A stretch of DNA of 64,000 nucleotides. It comes from Gymnorhina tibicen. Taxonomy: Eukaryota > Chordata > Aves > Passeriformes > Artamidae. Each line of letters opens with the position of its first letter. The stretch's first letter is position 1. The notes under the pieces were generated by a model. That model was not told where the DNA came from. It searched no databases and was given only the letters and a program-made list of their open reading frames with translations. The DNA lies in NCBI GenBank assembly GCA_013399875.1, contig VXAZ01006313.1:107779-171778 (forward strand). The letters are read 5' to 3'. Made by a program: the position numbers and the translations under genes. Below are positions 10,515 to 19,964 of this stretch, piece by piece.

Positions 10515-13500
10515 GTGAGGGGGGCCCGGCCCGGCCCGGCCCTGCCCTGCCCTGCCCGCGGCCCCGCGGGGCCCTGACGCGGCGCTTTGTCTTTGCAGCG
10601 TGTTCGAGGGGGAGCTCTTCGGGACCATCCCGGTGGTTCATGCCTCCATCGCTGGCTGCCGCATCATCGGCAGGATGTGTGTGGGTACGTGAGGCGGGAG
10701 GAGCCCGGGAGGCTCCGGGGGGGACGGGGAAAGGTCGCGCGTTCGGTCGGAGCCGCACCGGGGGCTGAGCCGTGCCGGGGAGCCCGTGAGGCAGCGCCCC
10801 TCGCCCTCGAGGGTTGTTTTAATGCCTCGAGTGTGTGAGGAGGCGGAAGGATGATCTCAAAGATCTTTTCCAACCTGGCTGATTCTGTGAAGGGCAGAGG
10901 GGAAACAGAGACTCGCCCGGGAGCCGGGGTGGGAGGAGTGTTGGCTCTCGGGGCCGGGGAAGTTCCGCTGTTCCTCAGTGCCGGCCCGGGGAGAGGGCAG
11001 AGCCCGGGCAGCGGGAGGCATTACCGAATGTGAAAGTCAGGGAAAAGCCTTTCACGTGTCTCTGCCTGGTGAGACCCTTTTAGGTCAGACCAGCTTCTTG
11101 CTATTTGTTCCTTTAACCCTTCAGTCGTGCTGCCACAGTCACACAAACAGTAGCACCTGGGCCTTTTGTAGGGCAAATAGCATCTGCACGGAGAGTTCCT
11201 TGTAAAGTGTCTCACTGAGAGCCTCAGGCTTCCTTTAGTCCTGTTGGAAGAGAGAAGGGAGTGAAGACAGTGCCATTCACCCACACTCTGTGCTTCAGCC
11301 TGGTTTTTGTTTTCCTATGGTGCAGGTTATTTTTAAATCTCCTGGGCTGAATTCTGGGCGTGGAAGGAACACACAGAGCAAGAGCAGCTCAAGCCATGTG
11401 TAAACACCAGGGAAGTGCTAGGGCACCCTGTGGAAACATTCTTTTCATTCTATTCTATTTTCCTTTGTCATTTTAGGGAACAGACATGGGCTGCTGGTCC
11501 CAAGCAGCACGACAGACCAAGAGCTTCAGCACATCCGGAACAGCCTCCCGGATTCTGTGCGGATCCAGCGGGTGGAGGAGCGGCTGTCGGCTCTGGGCAA
11601 TGTCACCACGTGCAATGACTATGTGGCTCTGGTTCACCCAGATCTGGACAGGGTATGGGGCTCTGGGACACTTCCACATTCAAAGTGGGGCTGGGAAATG
11701 CTGCCCAGGCTGTGGCTGGAATTGTTCCTTCTGGCTCAGCTGTGGTGAATGTGCTTTGGAGAAGGGGAGGAGTGGGGTGTCATGTGTGTCGTGGGACAGG
11801 ACAAGGGGAATGGCTCCCCACTGACAGAGGGCAGGACTAGGTGGGATATTGGGAAGAAATTCTTCCCTGTGAGGGTGGTGAGGCCCTGGCACAGGTTGCC
11901 TAGAGAAGCTCCAAGCCCCATCCCTGGAAGTGCCCAAGGCCAGGTTGGGCAGGGCTTGGAGCAACCTGGTTTAGTGGAAGGTGTCCCTGCCTGTGGCAGG
12001 GGGTGGAATGAGATGAGTTTTAAGGTCCCTCCAACCCAAACCATTCTGTGATTCAGTGACCATTGGGTGCAGGTTGCTTTGTGTACATAAAATTGAGTGA
12101 ATTAGAGTGTGCATGGGTCTAATAAAGAGCATAAGGAGGAGTGCAGTGAGGACCACAGAAGGAGTTACAAGCTACAGCTGAGTGAGCCAGAGTGTGTCAG
12201 CTGAAAGAGACCATGGATGAGCATGATCATAGGGGTCTGAAAGAAAAATAAAAGGTTCTTGTATGAGAGCTTAAAATGAGGGCAGAGGAGACGAAGTCAC
12301 TCCTATTTTATTTCTGAGAACTGATATCTTAACAGCATTGAGAGAGATGTGTTGTGTGGCTGCAGGTCCTGACAGTGTTTGCTTCCAGCTTCTGCTAAAG
12401 GTGATGAAGAAATGGGACTTGGTGGCAGGAGTGCAAAGGGAAAAATAAGGGGATGGGAGAAGGCTTTGCACTACATGTTTTTAAAAAGTGTAAAAAGTAA
12501 AGTAATATGGCCAGAGAGAGAGAAATCAAAATAACTTACAGTGAAACCTGGAGAGGAAGGAAGCTGTTAGAGTTATGAGAAGGATAAGACCATTTTGTCC
12601 CAGTGGTTTGGGGCCAAAGAGGACTGGTTTGCTGGGAATTGATACAAGTGATGTACTGCCAACAGAAAGGGGGGATTTGGGCATTTCTCTGCAGAGGCAT
12701 GAGGCTGTGTTTATAGTAACACAGGAAACTGGGAACATGTGGAGTGTGGAGCTTGGCTTTGTGTGTTACCGTGGCTGGGTTGCAATGGGCTGTGCAGTGT
12801 CGGAGGCTCCCAGCTGAGGGCTGTGTGCAGGAATAGCTTGACTTCCCACTCCACAATATTGTTTAGCTGAAGGCTTTATCCTCCTTCCATTTGCAGGAGA
12901 CAGAAGAGATCTTGGCAGATGTGCTGAAGGTGGAGGTTTTCAGACAAACAGTAGCAGACCAGGTGCTGGTAGGAAGTTACTGTGTTTTTAGTAATCAAGG
13001 AGGAATCGTGCACCCCAAAACTTCAATCGATGACCAGGATGAACTGTCTTCTTTGCTGCAGGTCCCGCTCGTGGTAAGGCATTTTTGGGGTGTTTGCTCC
13101 TCCCAACTCAGTTGCAATGTTTCTCCAGCTCAGGGGCTCTCAGATACTGTTTTTCTGTGAAGTGATTCTGAGTGGGAGGTGAGGAAAAGACTGGAACCAA
13201 GTCTTCCAGACAGTTTCCTGTCTTTCCTGAGTCTGAATAAGCTGCTCAGTGCTTTTAGCTGCCTTCTGAAATGTTGCTCTGCTGGGACTGTGCAAGTTGT
13301 GCAGATACAGAATGTGAGGCTATCTGTGGTTTGGCTAAAGCCAGTGTTTTAAAAGATTAAGTAAGAAACTCCTGTGCCTGCTCAGTTGGTGAATGCTGTT
13401 ATCCTTCCTGCTTATTGGATTCTCTTCCACTGAATGCCACACCAGTGTCTCAGCAGAGTAAAGGCTGTTCATTCATCATTTTATCTGACACCTTCAGAAC

Positions 13501-14951
13501 TTTGCTGGTGGCAGAGCTCATCTTTTCAGCTGTGTGAGCTGAGCCCTCCAGTAAAGACCTGTGCCAGGGCTGTGCGAGGAGCTGTGCTGTGAGCTCCTGC
13601 TCACTGCTGCTGTGTCCCTGGCAGGCGGGGACGGTGAACCGCGGCAGCGAGGTGATCGCAGCAGGGATGGTGGTCAACGACTGGTGCGCCTTCTGCGGGC
13701 TGGACACCACCAGCACGGAGCTCTCTGTCATCGAGAGCATCTTCAGGCTCAACGAGGCTCAGCCGAGCACCATTGCGACCAACATGAGGGATTCCCTGAT
13801 TGACAGGTAGGGAGGATCCACCTCCGGGCAGAGTCATGGTCAAAACAGGCAAGATTTTATTATAAAAGTAGCTGGCTTCACAGTTGATCTATATTTTTAA
13901 TTATTATTTTTTCACTTCCTCTCCCCGTTTGTTGGTTACGGGCAGCAGTTACTCATTGGGTTATGGAACGTTTCGCTGCATAAAATCCTTTTTGTGAGAA
14001 ATAACATCTGTTTCAGCTGTCACATTTTCTTTTCCTAACTGTTCAGTGCTCAGCTATGACATTAATTTTTTTTTTTCTAAACAAATCTTATTTTAAAAGT
14101 TAAAATACCAGTGACTTTGCTTGTCATCTTGGCTTTTGATTGCTGTAGTTAGTCAAATGTTATTTCAAATGCTTGCTATAACCATTGCTGGAGGCAAAAA
14201 GACTATGGAACTTGTCAGCTGCTGCTGCCTCTTATATTTAAAACTGCTAACTTGGATTTTTTTTAGCCTTTTGGTTAAAGGCTTTGTCCAAGTTACTTTT
14301 TAATGTAAGGCAAGTGTTGTTTTCTGTCTGGAGTGGTAATGCTATGGGACCTTCCCCATTCATTAATGTGTGCAAATGTTTTTACATAAGCAAATGTTTT
14401 TACATTTAGGTCTAAGCATAGATGAATGTCCTGTGGGAACTGTATTTGGGCTTTGGTTTTGGGCTTTGAGTTACAACCCTGAGGACCACTGATGTGGTGC
14501 TAAAAGTGTGTTCCTGAACTACCTGAGCATTCTAACTTGGTGGCTGAGTTCTCAGCCACAATCTGGGAATTGTTTATGGCATGAGGAGTTCCTTCAGTGG
14601 AGAACCCTTTAAAGAATTCTTTGCCCTGTTGCGGTTTGGGTACAAACTCTTAATGTCTCTGAGCATATCAGAGCCATAATTAAACCTGCCCTGAGCTGTT
14701 GATCATTACCTGGGCCAGGATCAATGTGCATTTTGCCTTTGCCTGCCTGAGAGGTCTGTTCCTGTGGCTGGCTGTTAGCAGCCACAACATCTTGCTTCCC
14801 TCTTTTCAGAGGTCCTTTTCTAGGAAGGGAAATTTCTTCTGGGCCTTTGTAGTGGGAAGGTGGGAACTGACTGAAGCTGGTGTTTTGAAATGCCTTCTGC
14901 ACTCTGGCACTACTAAACCTTCTTTCTGTTTTGTCTTTTAGCCTGACATGA
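10408..14951 (+). CDS. EIF6: EIF6, eukaryotic translation initiation factor 6 (complete, 6 coding exons)
   Basis: eIF6 binds the 60S subunit near uL14 and the sarcin-ricin loop, blocks premature 40S joining, and acts in nucleolar 60S maturation; SBDS and EFL1 release it. Coding exons are 10408-10514, 10599-10684, 11477-11652, 12897-13073, 13625-13806 and 14942-14951. All junctions are GT/AG, and they join to exactly 738 bases (245 codons plus TGA), the usual vertebrate length. The start ATG sits in an optimal context (GCCATGG) and gives [20 protein letters not shown]. Recognisable blocks of the five-bladed pentein fold include [48 protein letters not shown] and [17 protein letters not shown]. 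The paired CK1-site serines 174-175 are retained (ELSSLLQ), but residue 235, Ser in mammals, is Asn (codon 13781-13783). The gene is intact and clearly functional-looking. Confidence 0.98.
10599..10684 (+). CDS. EIF6: EIF6 coding exon 2
   Basis: Acceptor CTTTGCAG|C and donor GTGG|GTACGT. It encodes [20 protein letters not shown] and RIIGRMCV. The intron before it is only 84 bases and very GC-rich. Human eIF6 has Ser-Asp where this copy reads Phe-Gly in ELFGT (from memory). Confidence 0.97.
10848..10892 (+). mobile_element. Short CR1 3' end remnant in EIF6 intron 2
   Basis: GGATGATCTCAAAGATCTTT, then CCAACCTGGCTGATTCTGTGA, resembles the last part of CR1. It is too short for certainty. Confidence 0.5.
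10893..11476. other. EIF6 intron 2 remainder
   Basis: GC-rich at the left end, grading to ordinary sequence. It ends in the acceptor TTGTCATTTTAG. I see no other feature. Confidence 0.8.
11477..11652 (+). CDS. EIF6: EIF6 coding exon 3
   Basis: Acceptor ATTTTAG|GG and donor GACAGG|GTATGG. It encodes [19 protein letters not shown] through [10 protein letters not shown], ending on a codon boundary at residue 123. Confidence 0.97.
11653..12896. other. EIF6 intron 3
   Basis: Contains the sense CR1 copy at 11789-12058. The rest (about 12060-12890) looks unique and shows no feature. Confidence 0.8.
11789..12058 (+). mobile_element. CR1 LINE 3' end (sense) in EIF6 intron 3
   Basis: GGGACAGGACAAGGGGAATG, GAAGAAATTCTTCCCTGTGAG, CCTGGCACAGGTTGCC and TTTAAGGTCCCTCCAACCC, then ACCATTCTGTGATTCAGTGA, occur in the order of the CR1 3' domain with its octamer tail. 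It looks relatively well preserved. Confidence 0.9.
12897..13073 (+). CDS. EIF6: EIF6 coding exon 4
   Basis: Phase-0 exon of 59 codons (residues 124-182), from [20 protein letters not shown] to LLQVPLV. Acceptor TTTGCAG, donor GTG|GTAAGG. It carries the conserved Ser174-Ser175 pair. Confidence 0.97.
13074..13624. other. EIF6 intron 4
   Basis: Ordinary-looking intron sequence with no recognised repeat or RNA gene. Confidence 0.75.
13625..13806 (+). CDS. EIF6: EIF6 coding exon 5
   Basis: Starts after TGGCAG with [16 protein letters not shown] (residue 183) and ends in the first two bases of Ser243 before GTAGGG. It includes the C-terminal regulatory tail [13 protein letters not shown], where Asn235 replaces the mammalian phospho-serine. 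Confidence 0.97.
13807..14941. other. EIF6 intron 5
   Basis: AT-richer intron with several short T-runs. I see no repeat or RNA gene. Confidence 0.75.
14942..14951 (+). CDS. EIF6: EIF6 coding exon 6 (last 3 residues and stop)
   Basis: After the acceptor TGTCTTTTAG, ten coding bases complete Ser243 and add Leu-Thr-stop, giving the canonical C-terminus DSLIDSLT. Such a tiny coding tail on the last exon is easily missed by gene finders. Confidence 0.93.
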
Positions 14952-16275
14952 GCAGTGTTGGTTCCTACTTCCCAGAAAGCTCCTAAGGAGTGAAGTGTTG
15001 AGCTGCACTTTGGATCACAGACATCCAGACCTTCTGATGATGTTTCTGCAGGCCTGGCCCAAGGGAGAGGCTACAAAACCAAATTTTTGTCATCTTTTGT
15101 AAACTGTTATCACAAAAACTGACAAATAACATGCGTAACATACAAATAAGGAATGCTCTCTATCCCTTTGCTCAGTTCTTCAGCTCTGCTTTCTGGTTTT
15201 CTGATGCCAACTGAGCCCCTCAAATTACCCCACAATATTTACTCTTGTGGCTCTTGGGTGTTGATCAGTAGAGGTTATTTTGCCTTAAGTCTTGCACCAG
15301 TGTCCTGCTGCACAGCAGTTTGTTTTGGCACTACATGCGCTGCCCTCTCTTCCCACACTCCTGCTCAAGTGATGTTTCTGCTCTAGGTACACGTAAGACC
15401 CCTCTGTATGTCCAGTACCAAAAATACAGTAGTTTACTTGCCACAAAATAATTCAAAAGTCATCACCTGCTCTTTTGCCCTGACTTGCAGCTGTTCCCAT
15501 GGGATGGTGATTCTGAAGTGAGGAGCTTGGATAAAAACTGGAGTTTTTCAGTGTCAATCCAAGGGCTTTTCACAACAACAGTGTGGGAGTCCGTGGAGCA
15601 GTGTTTGACCTGGTGTCACCTGTGCTGCTTCTGGGGCACCTGCAAGACAGAGCCCAAAAGGCAGACTGTTGCCAGTGGGCTTAATTTGTCCTGCAGGAGT
15701 TCACCTCCTACAATGGGAAACTCTTAGAAGTCAGAAAATCCCAATAGATTTGGACCACCTCATCTGGAGTTACCTTGGAGACAAAGGTTAAATAACACGG
15801 TTCTAAGCAGTCACTTAGTTTAGTCAGAGGCTACAGATTTGGGAGCTTCCTCATGAAGAGCTCTTCCTGTGCCGGATGGAAAGCAGCTGTAGGTGCTACT
15901 TTTGGGCAGAAGATAGTAATTTCTTTCTACACAGCTGTTGCTCAGTGATATCTCATTTCAGTTGCTTTCCTGCTTGCCCATTAAGGGTGCACTGAAGGCA
16001 TAGAAGTGCCTCCACTTCCCATCCTGAGGGTAAGAGGAAGCTCTCACTTGTCTCCACACAGCTGCCTTGCTCTCAGCTGGGTTCTCTTGAGGAATGATAA
16101 CCTGAGGGCCATAGAGGCAGAGCTCTTTTCAGCCCAGGTGCTTTGGGCTTTGTAGAAAACTGAGTAAATTTCCATTTTTGTTTTACTGTCTGGATGTTCA
16201 GGGAAGGCTTTGTAAGATTTGGCTGATAAAAGGTTACTCCTTAAACTTTAAAATAAAGATTGCCATGATCATCTC
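14952..16275 (+). other. EIF6: EIF6 3' UTR (extent uncertain)
   Basis: The first perfect AATAAA on this strand after the stop is at 16252-16257, which would give a 3' UTR of about 1.3 kb. Near-matches (AAATAAC, AAATAAG) at about 15120-15150 could instead end a short UTR closer to the mammalian length. The sequence between is unique. Confidence 0.4.
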
Positions 16276-16609
16276 TGATCAGGTATCAGCCCTTTGATAT
16301 CATGCACCACCTGTCTTGGCACTGACTCTGGGTCTCCTCTCAGCCTGTCTCAGTATTTAGAGTGAGAAGCTGCTTCCCTTTGGCCACCTCACAGGGCTCT
16401 ACTCGTAGGTGGAACAAATGTGATACCTGTTCTGAACACGGCTCTGTGGGAATTCTGAACTAGTGAGATGGACCTGTGTACAAGGAAAACAAACTATAAT
16501 AAAGAATGGATTTAGAAACATGGATCATGAGAGAGGATAAATTCCTTGGTGTTTCAATGGCAAGTTGTGTCTCAGAAGGCCTGTGCAGATCTTTAAGGAG
16601 TCCACAGGG

Positions 16610-17090
16610 ATAGGGAGAAGGTCTCTTGTACCGTTAGTTTTATTTTCAAAAGGCATTTGGCAGGATTTTGTGCCAAAGGCATTTAGGGACCTTGGATGAG
16701 TGATCTCATGGAATGAGGGAAGCCCTCTTACATGTCTGATTTAGGAAAGGCAGTGGATGAGGGCAGGGAATTTTGGCCATGCTAACTGACTAGTGAGGAT
16801 GAGGACTGGATAGAAAGGTAAACTTAGTGCAGCTGAGTGTGAAGTGAAGCACATTTGGTTAAGAATCTAAATTCCACACCGTAGTGGTGAACTCTGAGCA
16901 GTACAAGAGCACATTCCTGACTCAAGGTCCATATTGGAACAGACATGCTCAGGTTTCCGCAATGGTCAAGAAAGCAAACAATGTCTGGAGCTAATTAGGA
17001 AAACAAAGCCCAAACAGCCCAAAGCAGCATTAGCTGTAAATCCATGATGCACCTTTATCCTGAGCACTATGTGTAGATGAGGTGCAAATG
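16610..17090 (+). mobile_element. Old, diverged CR1/L3-like LINE fragment
   Basis: Phrases such as GTGGTGAACTCTGAGCAGTA, CATATTGGAACAGACATGCTC, GTCAAGAAAGCAAACAATGT and GAGCTAATTAGGAAAACAAA, then TAAATCCATGATGCACCTTTATCCTGAG, follow the order of ancient amniote CR1 sequence downstream of the reverse transcriptase. Many substitutions indicate great age. The limits are approximate. Confidence 0.6.
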
Positions 17091-17453
17091 TTGCACGGTG
17101 TTTGCTAAGTGTTTCTGCAAATAGGTATTTTGGGTTAATGCTCATCTACATTAAATTTTGGGTCTCAAAAACTGCAAAAGAAGCTGGGGGAAGGAGGAGT
17201 GAAATTCTCATGCCGCTTCCCATTACTTCCCCTGAGATCCTGCCCTGCAGTGCCAGAGCTGGCAGGAGCAGGGTGGTGAGGAGGAGGCTGAGCACAGCAA
17301 TGTGCCTCAGCAAGGGTGAAATGACAGCCCAGGTGAAGGGTTATAGAGCAGCAGGATTCCAGGTGACAGGCCCTTGGCATCACAGCCCGGGGCACAAGCA
17401 CAGTGCAGCACCTGACTGACCCTCTTCATGTGCTTTCATCTTCAAGGCAGCAC

Positions 17454-18012
17454 AGCATGTGTGGTGCTGTACCGCCTCCTCTCACTGAATTGCCTGCTCT
17501 TCCCACATGGTCTCCCCTTCCCTGCCCCTAGTCCTAACCACTCCCTCGGGTTTCTCCTGTTATCCCAACTCCGCCCATGTACTGCCCCCATGCCCTGAGA
17601 ATCCATGAACTCTCTGCCCCCCTCGTCCCCAGATAAATTACAGCTACAGGCCGTGTGATTTGCTCTCTCTGCCCCTGGGGATCAGCAAGTCACCAGCCTG
17701 TCTCCCTCTGCCCTGAGCACCGTGCCATGTGCTGGCCCTCTGCCTTTGGGGGCCAGCACGTGTGCTGGCTCTAGATTTTTGGGAGTTAGCATGGAATAAA
17801 GACATTCTGCAGTCCCCATGCGAGGGAGCCTTCTCGACTCCTTTATCATCATCACATTGTGGTGCCTGCAGTCTAACCGGGACCGAGCGGGCTGCCCAGG
17901 AAGGGTTACGGGAAATGGCACAGCTGTTCTCCCTAAGACACCCTGCCGAGCTCTCCAGGAAGGCTGTGGCTTGCCATGCCATCGCAGGAACCCACGAACC
18001 GCAACAAGCATG
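17454..18012 (+). mobile_element. Solo LTR of an endogenous retrovirus, ERVK-like, with 6-bp TSD
   Basis: A 547-bp element at 17460-18006 begins TGTGGTGCTGTACC and ends CGCAACA. It is flanked by AGCATG at 17454-17459 and 18007-18012. TG...CA ends plus a 6-bp duplication are the hallmark of class II (beta/ERVK) integration. Inside, an AATAAA at 17795-17800 with CTCGACTCCTTTATCATC after it fits an R/U5 boundary, so the LTR points to the right. No internal retroviral sequence adjoins it, so it is a solo LTR left by recombination. Confidence 0.85.
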
Positions 18013-18494
18013 CATGGTGATGATGCCAAGAGGTGTTAAGGAATAGTCAATAAAATCAAATTGTGTGTCCCCAGAGCTGGGTTCCCACGGGTTCTTGGGA
18101 TTCTTAAAAATGAAACTGCTGAGCTACAAAGCTGTGGGTTACATACCATGGCTAAAGCCATCAGGCAGTGGAAGGCAACACGTGACTTCAGGTGCTAGGA
18201 AGGGTTGCAGGAATGATCTGAGGAACTAAAGGTGTGCTGGACAAATAGGTGATACTATGAGAAGGGCTGGAATCTAGCCCTGGGATGAATGTGACAGGAG
18301 CGAGAAATGGAAGTCTCTTAACTGGGTTCAGTGAGAAGGTCTTGGGCTGTGTAACTGTGTGTGCTTTTATTGGCCAAAAACTTTTGTCAGGATCCTTTAC
18401 AGAGGTTTTTAAACCTCCGAGTCCTCACGGTATGAGATGGGAGATCTTGAGGTTTAATGACTAGTTATAAGTTATGAATACTTAATCTGTCTTA

Positions 18495-19029
18495 GTGGAG
18501 TGTTGTGGTGTCTGAGCCATCAGCTGGGATGGCCGGGGGGCCAGAGAGCCCAGGTTCAAAGGGGGCTCAGTGGTGGGTAAACTCGAAGGTCTGAAACCCC
18601 CACAACTCAGTTAACAGAGCTCCTCCCATCCGGTCCTGTGACCCTGTGCAGGTCAGGTCTCTGACTGGCCGGCAGCCAGACGGTCACTCTGCCCCTTGGT
18701 CACCCCCATTGGTCCTTGGTGCATTACCCCAGCCCCTCGGGTATCCCTTGATAAGGACACGTGGAGCTGAGGCCGCCCTCTCGCTCCCTGGCCTGCGTGG
18801 GCGCAGGCCGGAATAAACATCGGAACCTTCAGCAAGGGCCGCCTCGACTCTTTGTCTCTGGTACCGCCTGAGCCAGCAGCTCTGTGTGAGCGGGGCAGCG
18901 TGCACTCCACCGCACGGGGGAGAGGGGCTGTACAGCGAGGTGCCAAAAGCACTGCCAGCAGTTCCTAGCCTAGGATCTCTTTGGGACGAGCTGCAGCCTT
19001 CTCCACTCAACACCCGCACAGCAGTGGAG
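18495..19029 (+). mobile_element. Second solo LTR, ERVK-like, with 6-bp TSD
   Basis: A 523-bp element at 18501-19023 begins TGTTGTGGTGTCTGAGCC and ends CCCGCACAGCA. It is flanked by GTGGAG at 18495-18500 and 19024-19029. It contains an inverted CCAAT box (CCCATTGGTCC, about 18705), AATAAA at 18812-18817 and a CTCGACTCTTTGTCTCTGG segment recalling the neighbouring LTR. The orientation is rightward. It is a different family from the LTR at 17460, with similar architecture. Confidence 0.82.
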
Positions 19030-19928
19030 GACCAACTTTTGAGAATGTAGTGATCATGTATCCCAGAAAATGTCTAAATTTCCTGGGACAATGAGCCCAA
19101 ATGGTGATGAAATTACTCAAAGTAGTCAAAAACTGGAAAAAAACCAAACAGGATATTGAGTGCAGTATAATGAGTGTGGCTGGCAGCTTGTCCAGGGTGT
19201 TCCAGGGCCCCTGGGCTGTCCAAACCCCCATGCTGCAGAGCAGGATCACAGGAACACACAAGAGCCTTTTGCTTGTGAGAGTTGAATTAGCACTGCTGAT
19301 CCCTGCTCCCCTGCGGGAACTACGTGTCCTGCATTTCTGGACAGGAGCAGGAACACAGCCCCTGCCTACAGAGAGCTTTGGCCAGGCTGATGGGCAGTGT
19401 GTCTGGTGCTTCTGTGGCACAGCACAGGATCCCAGCAAAGAGCTCAGGGGTGGGAACTGTCTCTTACACAAAAAACCATGTTTGTGCCCAGATTCAAGCT
19501 ACCCTAGGACTGTCCAGGGGCTGATGGTAGCAAAAGAGAGATGATGATAAATGGGATGGTGCTGGAGGAAAGCTGCTTACTGCCCTGCAGCTCCCTGTGG
19601 CTGCAGAGAGCTGTTCTCACCCCTTGAACACCTCCTGCAATACCTCACCCCCTGGAAACTCCAATACGTAAAACCTGCCCCAGGAGCCAGGTACAGAAAA
19701 GGCCCCGAGGTATTTCTGTGGCTCTGTGGAGCAGCAGCTGAGGCTGGGTTTTGGAGCCCAAAGCAGCAGCTCGCCTTGCTGCAGCCACCCAGGCACACGG
19801 CTCAGCCTCCTGCCCACCCGGGCACTGCGCTGCCTGAACAGCTTGTTCCACGGACAGGCCAAAAACCTGCCTTTGGGGCAGGGGGGAGAAAAATATAAAC
19901 AAACCCAGACATTGCTCTCCATTGTAAA
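19030..19928. other. Intergenic sequence between convergent EIF6 and MMP24
   Basis: Apparently unique sequence. Short reading frames on both strands show no family resemblance. I see no RNA gene. Confidence 0.6.
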
Positions 19929-19962
19929 TTTTTTTTTTTTTTTTAATTTTTTTTTTTTTTAA
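19929..19962. repeat. Interrupted T-tract (A-tract on the minus strand)
   Basis: About 32 T with a single AA interruption. On the minus strand it reads as poly(A) containing two ATTAAA words (19958-19963 and 19942-19947). It may mark the 3' end of MMP24 or be a simple repeat. Confidence 0.7.
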
Positions 19963-19964
19963 TG

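Noticed and set aside
17454..19029. The two LTRs as the paired LTRs of one provirus
   Set aside because: Their sequences differ strongly, each has its own 6-bp duplication, and there is no retroviral coding sequence in the 0.5 kb between them.
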